DNA from: Tetraselmis striata
Taxonomy: Eukaryota > Chlorophyta > Chlorodendrophyceae > Chlorodendrales > Chlorodendraceae
DNA: 64,000 bases
Direction of reading: 5' to 3'
NCBI GenBank assembly: GCA_006384855.1
Contig: VCJN01000760.1
Coordinates: 1 to 64,000, forward strand
Part shown: piece by piece, positions 42,400 through 52,360 of the stretch
Layout of the letters: the number at the start of each line of letters is the position of its first letter
Position numbering within the stretch: position 1 is the first letter of the stretch
The notes under the pieces: generated by a model
The model's input: only the letters and a program-made list of their open reading frames with translations
Database searches by the model: none
Told to the model about the DNA's origin: nothing
Made by a program: the position numbers and the translations under genes

Positions 42400-43540
42400 G
42401 CGGGAGGAGGGCGACTCCAGCGGTCAACCTCACTGCAGGTCTGGTCGCTACGCCCAAACCAGGCACGGACCAGCAGTATCAAAGGTGGCAAAATTCGATC
42501 TTTGATGGGGATGCGTCCGTGCGCGGAAGGGGTCCTGATCGTTCAGCTTGAGCCGGCTGGTCGTTTGCTGTGGCAGTGCGCCTCGTTTAGAGTGATATTA
42601 GCGACTACTTCGTCGTGGGCTCGTGGCCACTACCGGATGCGGGCGGCGCCTATGTGGAGGCCGCGCCCGGTCGTCGTCGCGAAAAAATACGCCCGTACCA
42701 GTACCAGTACCGGATATCGGTCGCGGCATATGTACATAATCGCAAGCGCTAGTAGATCTCGGCATCTAGCCGCGGCGCCAGTGGTTCATATTTTCCAAGT
42801 ACAGCAATACCGATATAATATAAAGACTGCTAGTGCCTCGTCCCAGAGTGTTGCGTGTACACAACACATGTTCCCCTACCTCTTGGGTTGAGCGGAGGAA
42901 AAGGAGAGCCGCTACCGAAATCAAGTGGAATATGAGAGAATAAATACCGGTTGCAATACGGCTTTATGACGGATTTTTAGGCGTCCTCCGTCCTCCGTCC
43001 GCCCGTCCGTCCGTCCGTCCTCCGTCATAAGCGCTTCGCGTATGAACCGTCATACGTTCGGTTTTCGCTCGTTCGATTTCACGGTACTGGTACGTGTACG
43101 GAATGGTTCTGAATGGATGCGCGTGTATTCTAGCCCAGGCACGTCATATATCCGTCTGATACGCCAAAATAACGAAGTACCGCAGCGGGTTTTCACTGCT
43201 GAATCTTGCCCTTGAAAACTTGTCTGAAACTTGCCCTCTTTTATTGTTGCAGCGACTACTGTAATGGGTGAATTACATGAGCTAGCAGCAGAAGGCGATA
43301 CTGTAATCCTTATACGGTGGTCTGAGTATCTGCTGTAAAATGATGCTGTAAAAAGGGGTCGCCGCGGTGCGGGACTGCGGGGGCAGTCCGCCGACCCGGG
43401 GCCCGGCGTCCGTCGACGGACGGGCGACGGTCGAACGACGGCGTCCGACGTTCGGCGTCCGGTGCCGGTACAGGCGGCGGGCATGGCGATTCGCGCCGTG
43501 CCCGCCCCGTAGACCTGACGACCGGCCCGACCTGCGCGGC
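42400..43540. other. Intergenic; small CCGT repeat hairpin
   Basis: At 42960-43030, (CCGT/CCTCCGT)n repeats are enclosed by GCTTTATGACGGA and TCCGTCATAAGC, forming a short inverted repeat. Other open frames are GC shadows. The start of the taxilin gene lies at its left edge. Confidence 0.5.
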
Positions 43541-43544
43541 CTCG

Positions 43545-43693
43545 TGCGGGATGCGGGCCGCCTGTAGGCGGCTTGTACTGTATTGGTGATCTTGTAGTGC
43601 TGCTTTTTTTTGGGGGGGGGGGGGGGGGGGGGGTAATACTGCTTTTAGCGGTGGGTTGGGTACTGGCCTTTTTGTAATGCACACCAGTAGTCA
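43545..43693 (-). repeat. ACTGGTGTG-family element with internal C tract
   Basis: On the minus strand it reads ACTGGTGTGCATTAC, AAAAAGGCCAGTACCCAACC, CGCTAAAAGCAGTATTA, a 22-base C run, then AAGATCACC and GCCGCCTACAGGCGGCCCGC. This is the clearest full-length copy. It shows that a C tract lies inside the element in at least one copy. A partial plus-strand copy follows at 43780-43865. Confidence 0.75.
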
Positions 43694-43779
43694 GCGGCAA
43701 GCGTTTACGCGGCTTGTCGATTTAATCTGTTTTACAAAATAATACGTCTCTTAAAAAACAAATTACTGACAGATCTAAC

Positions 43780-43865
43780 GCTAAAAGCAGTATTACCCGG
43801 AAAAACACAGTATTACAATATCAACACTACAAGGCGGCTAAAAGCGGCCCGCATCCCGCACCAGG
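43780..43865 (+). repeat. ACTGGTGTG-family element, 3' part
   Basis: It has CGCTAAAAGCAGTATTACCC, ATATCAACACTAC and AAGGCGGCTAAAAGCGGCCC followed by GCATCCCGCACC. This is the second half of the family, in the opposite orientation to the neighbouring copy. Confidence 0.65.
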
Positions 43866-44053
43866 CTCAGCCCAATAGGGGCACCTCCACAAATCCCCGG
43901 CGCGGAGCGCCGCTTAGTTGTATATATACTACAGAAAGTAGGGGCCCAATACTATATAGGCAGAAATGGCATGATTACTTCCAGGGCGTCAGGGGGGGTC
44001 CACAAGCCCCCAACTAAGTTGGTCCGGGACCGGTCGGGTCGGCAATTCGGTCA

Positions 44054-44463
44054 TTGCAATGCGGCCACCATTCCCAACCCATCGATTTACTAGGAGACAA
44101 CCTATCTAGCTCAAAAGCCGTGTGGCCGCGCGCCCGTCATGGGCCATATCAAGCCCCCGCCCCCGGCAAACTACGCCCACAAAGGGCCATGCAATTTGGT
44201 GAAATCGTGGAGTCTGTCGCAAACAACACATTCCGCATCAGGTGGGACGACGACATCCACCGAGCCGTTCCCGTTGCCTCGTAGTAGCATCATAAACCTC
44301 CGTCGGCAAACGCCCCGGCAACGACAACGCCATCAAGTCCGCCCGCTGCACTCTATGCCGTGTTGAAGACAATAACGACAAGGTGGCTTGGACCTCGTTC
44401 ATGTGCCCGGAGTGTGACGTACCTATGTGCATCCCGAGCAGTAGGCGCAAGGGCGTCGCGTGA
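44054..44463 (+). pseudogene. Possible piggyBac-like transposase remnant (C-terminal zinc domain)
   Basis: The frame 44054-44284 ends with FGEIVESVANNTFRIRWDD, a strand-rich chromo/tudor-like stretch. After a frame change, about 44300-44463 encodes CTLCRVEDNNDKVAW, then CPECDVPMC and a stop. The C-x2-C...C-x2-C...C pattern near the C-terminus resembles the cysteine-rich C-terminal domain of piggyBac (DDE_Tnp_1_7) transposases. The catalytic core is not present. The assignment rests on the Cys pattern only. Confidence 0.4.
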
Positions 44464-45539
44464 TGGAGCCGGCCGCGCCGCCACATGACCGCCCAAGAGC
44501 TCGCGGCGTACGGGGTCCACCGCCGCGCGTACCAGGTCGCAGCCGGTCAGCCCTCCCCGTTACCAAACCCGACACTACAAAACTTTCCTTCCTGCCCGGT
44601 CGGCTACCGGCTGTTGGTTGCTCCTTCGCAGTGCCCTGTCCGGAACCGGTGGTGTGATGATGGTTCAGCGAGCTAGTAAGAGCATCTTAGAGGTCGTGGC
44701 GACAATTAGGTGCGCGACGCGATTAGAATTAGTAGTCTGTAATGTAGAATACGTTAATGACGCTGACGCGACCCGTGTTGTATACTCGTGTTGTATATAT
44801 GCCACACAACATATCCGGATGAAGCACTGGAAAACGGGAACGGTTGCGCGCACTTGTTGTAAACGTCAGAATTATACTAATTTTGATCACGAATATTTTC
44901 TGACGAGAAAGCAAGTCATTTGCGATCTAGTCCCTGAATCGATGTCACCGTGACAGGTAGGGTCGTGCTCATGAGCGCAACTTGCTTTTTGCATTATTTA
45001 CAGTAAAATCCAGTTTTAGCCTTCATTCGATCTGGGATAAGACAGTCGAATCTCGACACGCGTGCCATTGCGCCATTTGACGCGGATTATTTGGCCGACT
45101 TTCTAGTCCGTAATTTATTTTTCCGCTTCATTTTTCCGCAGGAAAAACGAGTTTGTTAAGGATACTCTACTCGAGTGTTCTAGCAACTCTTCTCGCCTCG
45201 TACATGTACGGGTACTGGTAACACGGTGGCACGTGGACGGCGCCTCGTGTGGCGGATGGATTGCACTTGCTTCGGGCAGGTAAGGTCAGAATCGTTTGTA
45301 CGTATTAACATGGTTTGTGCTCTTAATGTTTTCATGCCATGGCTGCGCATACACGCCTCTATGCATAGAGACATGTTGGTTCACAATAAGCTAAGGATGC
45401 AATTGTATGACTTCTGTTCTAATCTTGTTTATGGGGTTTCCTACTTTAGCTGAACCGCTTTTCATCCAGCTACCGTACTGCTCAGTGGTACGGGTTACTA
45501 GGCACATGTCGTTGCGCCCTTTTTCGGGTGCAACACGAG
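44464..45539. other. No supported gene
   Basis: Frames here (for example 44485-44676 and 45226-45453, plus) have no recognised features. Sequence is lower in GC from 44700 to 45200. The target site of the large LINE lies at its right edge. Confidence 0.5.
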
Positions 45540-46339
45540 TAGACACAAAAAGCAGCCATAACAATAGACCAAAAGAAAAGTAAGATACCATCCCTCCCAC
45601 TCCCCCCCTCCACCCGGGGGGAGGCGCCTCGGCCCCGCCCTACCCCACCGCCTTCGTGGTGGGCGCGGGAAGGAGCCGAGGCCCGGGTCCACACCTGCCC
45701 CCCGTGGGGGGCGATCGCGGCGACCCCGCGCATCTGAAGCCCCGCCCGCAATCGAGATGGGGGCCCGACCTGTATGCCGCTTGAAATTTGAATTTCGCAT
45801 GTTCTGCATAACTACTGCTCTGACGGAGGTGTCCATCTTGGACCGGCCGGCGACCGACACCCATCCCGACCCCCGTCCCTGTCCCACTGACCCCCTCGCC
45901 GTCCCGGCGCCGTACCTACAGGCACGACCACCGGCACGGGCCCGGTATACAAATAGTCACCGTCATGCCGCTACGCGGTTGCGCAGTGCGCCCCCTCGCG
46001 GTGGCCTAGGGCCACCGCTCTGCCAGCAGGGAGTACGCCGCGAGGCCCTCCCTGCCCCCCGATATGACCGCGGCTGGCTGGTGGCATCGCCCCACTGCCC
46101 GCGGTTTCCCCTACCGCGGACTGGAGTGCCCTGCCGCGCCGCGCTGAGTACTTTACCCGCTTATCAACCCCGTGCCGCCACACGGCTAATCCGCTGCCGT
46201 ACCGTCGGGCATCGCGGCACGCCTGTGAGCGCGTCGCGATCCCTCTGGACGGCTATTCTATTGCATCCCCCAGGAGCCGCCATCTTCTACCGCCTCTCGC
46301 TCCCTATCTGGATCTGCGCACCCCCCCCCCCCAGCACCG

Positions 46340-48867
46340 CCATGCCCGAAAAGGAGCACGACCGCAAGCGCGGCGACCGCGGTAGGCGAGGTGGCGGGGC
46401 GTCAGGCCGGCCCGCACACGCAGTGGTACACCGGACCGGCCGCCCTGTCCCCCCTGGTGCTGCACCGCGTCGAGGTGGTGCCCCTTCTGGTCCCAGGCAC
46501 GGTGGGCGTGGGCGCCCTGCTGCGCGCTCCGCCGCGGCCCTCCCCCTGCACCCCCTAGCAGCTGGCCAACGTGAGCCCCCCCACCCAGCCCATGCGCTAC
46601 TCGCTCCCGCTGGACTATGGGCCCAAGACAGCCCCCTCCGCTTCCCCAATCTGGGGAACATCGCGTCCCCTAGTGGGGCTGCTATCCACGCGGTGCACGT
46701 TACGTGCCGCGCTACGTCGGACGACGATGAATTTGTCTGCCTCCGCACGGGGCGCTCCCTCCGTTACCCCCGCCTAGTGGTGTGCCACATTAACTCCTTG
46801 ATACACGAGGCCGCTTCTAACCTTGGGGAGAGTCCCCGGTATCTAGAACTAGCGGAGCCCGACGTTGTGTTCCCCCCCGCGGAGAGCAAGGACCATCAGG
46901 CTGACGACCGCCACCAATCCCTTACGGTCCGCTTTTGCCAACGCCACCGGGCGCACCGCCTGGTGGCCCAGGGCATCCTTGGCGAGAGTACCCCTATCTA
47001 TTCCGGGCCCTTCCAGGATCACCAAGAGCCTGGGGCCTCTGATGGGCCTTGCCCACCCTCCCCGTCTAACCCCCCGGCGGCCTTCCGCCCGGCAGCTCTC
47101 CTGGACGGGACGACGCCCGCCCCCCTGGTATGGGCGGTGACGCACCCCGCGTGGGATGAGCCCACCGATGAGTCTGCCGCTGCAACAGTCTATGTCTCAG
47201 TCGACCGCCCGGATGGCCAGTCCCTGCTCGCGGGCCTCTCGCCGCACGGGACCCGCACCCTCTTAGCCATGCTTACCCTCCATGCTCATGTTGCGCTGGG
47301 GGGGCACCGGGACTCCGACGACCGCACCAACGGCTCGGTGTCTATGCTGCTAGAGTCCCTACACTTCACTCGGATCCACAAACGCCTGGATAAGTCATTC
47401 GCGGTGTGCGCGGTGCCTACGCTAGACATGGCAGCGGACCTCACGGAGTTTGGCTGCCTCTCCCTCACCGCCCCGGGCCTGGGCCCCATACTTGTCCGCT
47501 TCGACGACAATGCCCCCGCCCCGCCGGCCAACACGGCGGAGCAGAGGGCCCAGCAGGCGCTTCAGCGTAAGGCCCTCCTCGGCCCACACACCCTCCTCTT
47601 CCTGTCCCCGGGTATGGCCCTACCGCTCGAGATTCTGGAGGATCTAGTGGCTGTGTGCCTGGTGGTCATGGCTAGGGGTCATACCCTCGCTACTGTGGGC
47701 CGGCCGGATGCTACCCGCTCCCTCAGCGCCCCCCTCCGGGACGGACGCAATACTTCCCTCCTACAGCGGATCCGCGCCTCCCTGGTTGCCCGCTTCCCAA
47801 ATCCAGAGGCCACCCCCTGGCATGCCGTGGGCCTAGACTTCCCGGTGGCAGTCAATGTGCGTCGTGGCCTCGTTACACGGGACCCCCCCCCCCCCCGAGC
47901 GGCATCCCAGGTCTATGTCGTACCTGTGGCGGACGGTGGCCGCCAAGGTGTCTCCCATGCCTTCTTCCCTAGCTCGATCCTTGGAGAGCGGGTGGCCACC
48001 TCCTGCTCGGTCACCTGCATGGACAGGGCGGATTTTCTCACTATCCTGGCGGCACAGGATGAAGGGAAGTCTGTTTTCAGTTCTGACTTCCTGGCTAGCT
48101 TTGGTGCTGCAGCGCTTCGTGCAGGCCCCGCCCGCTATGCCCACTGGGAACCCCTGGTTTCTGGGAGCGTCCCCAGCAAGCCGGTGATATTGAGGGTGAC
48201 CCCGCACCCCAAAGCATTGGCCGCCCTCAGCAGAAGGCGGGCGCGTGGGGCGCCGCCTGTGTCCCTCCCCAGATACGCTAAGGCGCATCACCGCTCGAAC
48301 TTCATTCAAGCGGTGGGCAACCTTGAGTGGGACCCCACCCCCACGACGCTACCCACCCCGAGTCCCGGCGGAGAGACACCATACGCCAGTGACCCTTGGG
48401 TGCCCCCCCCCGCACCGCTGCACACATACCCCGACCACCCTGCGGGCCTCGTTGCAGCCCTCCTTGCCCGCCTCCTGCCCCAGACTGGGCACCAGGCTCC
48501 TGGCGCTGCCGCCAACCCTGGTGCGGGCCCTAATGCTGGTACTGTCATTGGCGGGGGTGCACCCCCTATGACGACTCCGGAGACGACTACTGGGCCTGAT
48601 GCCCCTGCGGCACGACCTGCATCCCCGCCCGCTCTCTCTGCCTCCTCTAAGCGGGATGCCAGGGAGATGGACGGCGGCGAGGAAGAAGAAAGTGCCCCCC
48701 GCCATCCCTCTGAGCGCCCCCCAGCCGTCGCTTCCGCTACCAATCCGCGTCAGGACCTGGATGATGACGAACTCGAGCTCGGTACCGCGGAGGACGAGAT
48801 GGAGGAGGATGACTCCCACATCGACGCCGCTAAGGCCTTGGACGATGTTCCGTGGCGGCGCGCATAG
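46340..48867 (+). CDS. LINE ORF1-like protein, unknown fold
   Basis: The frame is open from 45757, but the first ~190 codons look non-coding. MPEKEHDRKRGDRGRR at 46342 is a better start. Between about 46420 and 46560 the third frame reads more like protein (ending at a TAG), so an indel probably lies near 46600-46640. From 46640 on the frame is well behaved. It has a globular middle, a Pro-rich segment and a strongly acidic C-terminus (DLDDDELELG...EEDD). A C tract lies at 47883-47896. No zinc knuckle or RRM is visible. By position it should be the RNA-binding ORF1. Confidence 0.55.
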
Positions 48868-48889
48868 CGCCCCCCGGGCCCGTGACCCA

Positions 48890-50628
48890 ATGCCCACTCT
48901 CCACCCAACAATGCCCCGCCCAACCCCATTCGGCAGGTGCCCCGCAGTCCTCTCTGACTCGGGATGTAATACACCTGATGCCGCCCCTCTTGCCAGGGGG
49001 CAGAGTGCTCTAGGTTTCCCCCCGCTTCTTGCTACCGACACCCCCGAGGGGCCCCCGTCCCTCGGTTCTGTTCTCCCACCCCCTCCTCGCGGCGGTAGCG
49101 CTGTACCTACCCCGGCCGGTGAGGGGCACTGCCCACCGTGGGGTGCCCCCGGCTCCCCGGCGTCCGGAGCAGTCACGGACCACCTCGTAGTTGCGGATGC
49201 CCGGCCTATTACCCCACACATATGGTATGCGGACACGCCAGATACCCTGCCTACCTGGCTAGCCACGTGTGCACCTGACTCATGGGTTCGTCCCCCTGTG
49301 GGCCCGCCAGCCCGCATGGATGTCCTTAACCGGCACTACGCCGCCTGGGGCTCGTATTTGCCCGGCGAGGTGGCTGATGCCACCATCGAACACTGGTTAC
49401 TGAACACCACACTACCTCGGGTGGAAGGCATGGTACACATCCCCGCTTATAATTATATTGCTGGCCGCGTGGAACCGAACGGGAGGCCGCGGCCTGGCCG
49501 CGATACGGCCTCGACCACCCCCTAGCTGCCCCGGGAGGGGTGGTCCTCACCCTCTACTCCTCTAACCACTTCATGACGGCCCACCTCTCGGCCTCTGGCC
49601 TACGGTGGTGGGATGGTCTGGGCCTCCCGGTCCCTGACATGGCACATCGCTTTCTCTCTGTGATCCGGGACGCGTACACCCACCATGACCGGTGGCCGGC
49701 GCCCCTAGCGGACAAGATTATACTATGCCCTAGCCCGCGGCAGATTGATGTTGACGCTCACGGCCGGCCCGCCCCATGGTCCTGTGCAGTACACACGGGC
49801 TTATGCAAACTATGCGTCCTTGCTTGGGGACCGGATACGCCCCTCCGCTACACCCAGGAGGACGTGTATGCCCTCCATAACATCATCCTACGGTCCGCCC
49901 TTAGTGGTGTTCCGGGCACCGCTGACGTAGATGCCATGCTCCTCCGTATTGCGGCCCGCCCCTCCCTGCCCGCTGCACATTATGCCTGCGCCTCCGGCGG
50001 CTCCGTGCCCCTTCGCCACCTGGCCGCCCCCCCTCCTGCCGACGTCGTCCACGTATCGGACTCCGACTCTACACCCGCTTCCAGCCCCTGCTGCTCTCCG
50101 GCTCAACCCGTCCCCCCTCGGCAGACGCCACCCCGACAGTGGGATCTGCCACGCCGCAATGGCCAGCCTAGTGCGGGCTCCCCACCGCTCTGTGCACGCG
50201 AGGAACCGATACCTCGTGATTCTTCTACTCAGACCCAGCCCTCGCCCCGGCTCCATGCACATGCCGGGCAATGCCCACCCGAGCCCGAGTGCCTGCGGAC
50301 CCAGTCCCCGCAGGCCCCTGACCGGGTGTTAACCCGAAACCAGCGCCGCCGCCTAAGCCGCGCCAAGGCGGCTGAGACCAGGGCTCACAACAAGCGTGTT
50401 AAGGAGGGTCTTCGGCCGCTGAGCGACTACTACCCTGGCCTTCAGCCCTCTCGCGCCCCCGCCCCCCGCGCGGAGCCGACCCCTAAACGGACGTTCGTCC
50501 CGACCTCCTTACTCCACTACGGGGTCGCACCGATGCTGTCTCCTCCCCGGTCGGAGGACCCTCACCCTGGTTCCGACTATGACGACACGGACACCCCAAA
50601 CTCTCCGTGCCCTGCATGCCTCTGCTAG
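48890..50628 (+). CDS. LINE protease-like region (Ulp1-like)
   Basis: The frame to 49525 ends with a helix-rich block (YLPGEVADATIEHWLLN). After a frame change near 49500 it continues at 49540 with SSNHFMTAHLSASGLRWWDGL and then APWSCAVHTGLCKL. His10, Asp25 and Cys82 of the second frame are in the H-D-C order and spacing of C48 peptidases. The expected Gln six residues before Cys is not present, though a Gln lies 14 before. A cysteine protease is plausible and has been described in some large LINEs. The C-terminal part is Pro-rich, then basic (RNQRRRLSRAKAAE). Confidence 0.5.
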
Positions 50629-52360
50629 GACACCGCCTTCTCCGACTGAGGACCCCCACTCCGCCCATGGCACCCCCATTGACGTCCTGACATTGAACGT
50701 GGGGAAGATGGGCCCTGGCTCCTCTACACCGATGGACCTACATGCCCTCCTTGACGTCCCCACCCCACCGGCTGTCCTACTCCTCACTGAAGCCCCCCCA
50801 GAGGGACGCACCGCTGCGCTCACTGCACTAGTGAAACACTACGGATACACCGTGTACTTCCGCCCTTCCCCTCCCCCGGCGGACGATGACTCATATTTGC
50901 CACGACGTGCGCAGCGGTCTGCCCGGAAGCGGGGACACGGTGGCACGATGCTGGCGGTTCACCGCTCCCTGGCGCCAGCCGCCTTTGTTCGCCCCTGCCC
51001 TCCGCCCCCGGCCGCTGTTCGAGCAAGGGGCTATGCAGTGTTACTCACGGTGCCGCACTCCACCTCGGTCCTCCTGGCCTCCGTCTACTACCCCTTTGAG
51101 TCCTCGGGCCGCAAGGCCCTCACACAATGGATTGCCCAGCTCGAACAAACACATCCCGATGCTGATATCATTGTTGGCGGGGACTGGCAAGGTACTGACC
51201 GCCCGGTGGATACCGACCCCCTGCGCCCACTGGCGGAGCTGGGGTCGGTTGGCCCTACTTACTTTCCGTCGACGACGCCCCATATGGGCCGGTGCATAGA
51301 CTACTTTATCGGACGCCCGGCGCCGTTGTCATTAGATTGGCGGGGACAAGCTACTGCCCGAGCGCTGCCCACTGGCTTTGCTGACCACAGTGCAGCGCTC
51401 CTACGATGCCACCTCCCGAACTTCCACCCGCCATTGGCCGTAGATGCCCCCCGACCGACTCGGGCCGCGAAACCTAGCAAATTGGTGCAACCCATTCCGG
51501 CCCAGGCCCTCAAACAATGGCGAGCCAACGTTTCCCCCTCGATTCATGCCGCCACCGATGCCGTGACATCCGAATTGTGCTGGGTAGAGACCGCTTGGAC
51601 CCCTGGTGGAACGACCCCAGAATATGCAGCTGCCTCGGTAGAATTGGCGGCGGATACCCTTACCCGCGCACTAATAGATGCTCATGCCCAGGCCATGGTG
51701 GATCTCCCGCATACCGACAGACGCCCTGCTCCCTGCGGCGACTGCGAATCCTACCTCCCCAGGGTTGGCAAAATCAGACACCGACACATAGTGGGCGCCC
51801 GCGTTGCTGCCCAGGCCTTACGCACCGTTGGCCTCATCCATCCCCTCCCACTACGTGCGCCGTGCTACGCCCCCATCGTCCTCGATTGGGACGCCGCCAT
51901 GCGGGCGCACTGTGCAGCGCTGAGTATTGACCCCGACGACCCTGCTGCCTCTTTCCCTTCCCCTGCCGGTGAAGGGCAGAACCCGGAGACCGCCGTAGCT
52001 GCGGAGGGTCTGCTCGGAGTACTCCGGGTGCTAAAGTGTGCCGCTAAAAGCCTCGACCGCGACTTCTCCAAAATTCGGAGAGACCGCTTCAACTCCTACA
52101 TTAACAAAATGGCTGTCTCGCAGCCCGCCCGTGCCCTCTCGATTCTACAGCGCAGGGCCGGCCATCATGTCGCCCTTGCTGCAGTCCGAGACCCTGTCAC
52201 CGGCGTGGTACACACCACCCCCGATGCGGTTAAAGCTGAGGTCCACCGTGCACAGCAAACAGCCCTCGCTCCCAGCCCAGAGGTACACCCCTCAGCACCC
52301 TATCCATGGGAGTCCCCGGGGGCACCGGACCCCATCACGCTTCCTGGTCCGGCCTCCCCG
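50579..52360 (+). CDS. LINE apurinic-type endonuclease domain
   Basis: The frame has APE/exonuclease III landmarks in order: DVLTLNVG (Asn), LLLTEAPP (Glu), ASVYYPF (Tyr), IIVGGDWQGTDRP (Asp; the usual Asn of GDFN is Gln here), CIDYFIG and FADHSA (Asp-His). This enzyme nicks target DNA to prime reverse transcription. The domain covers roughly residues 35-275. A linker of ~300 residues follows, and the frame then changes near 52330 into the RT frame. The start overlaps the previous frame by about 50 bases. Confidence 0.85.

Noticed and set aside
45757..46340. N-terminal extension of LINE ORF1
   Set aside because: Open by composition only; low-complexity Arg/Pro-rich reading, with a more plausible Met at 46342.
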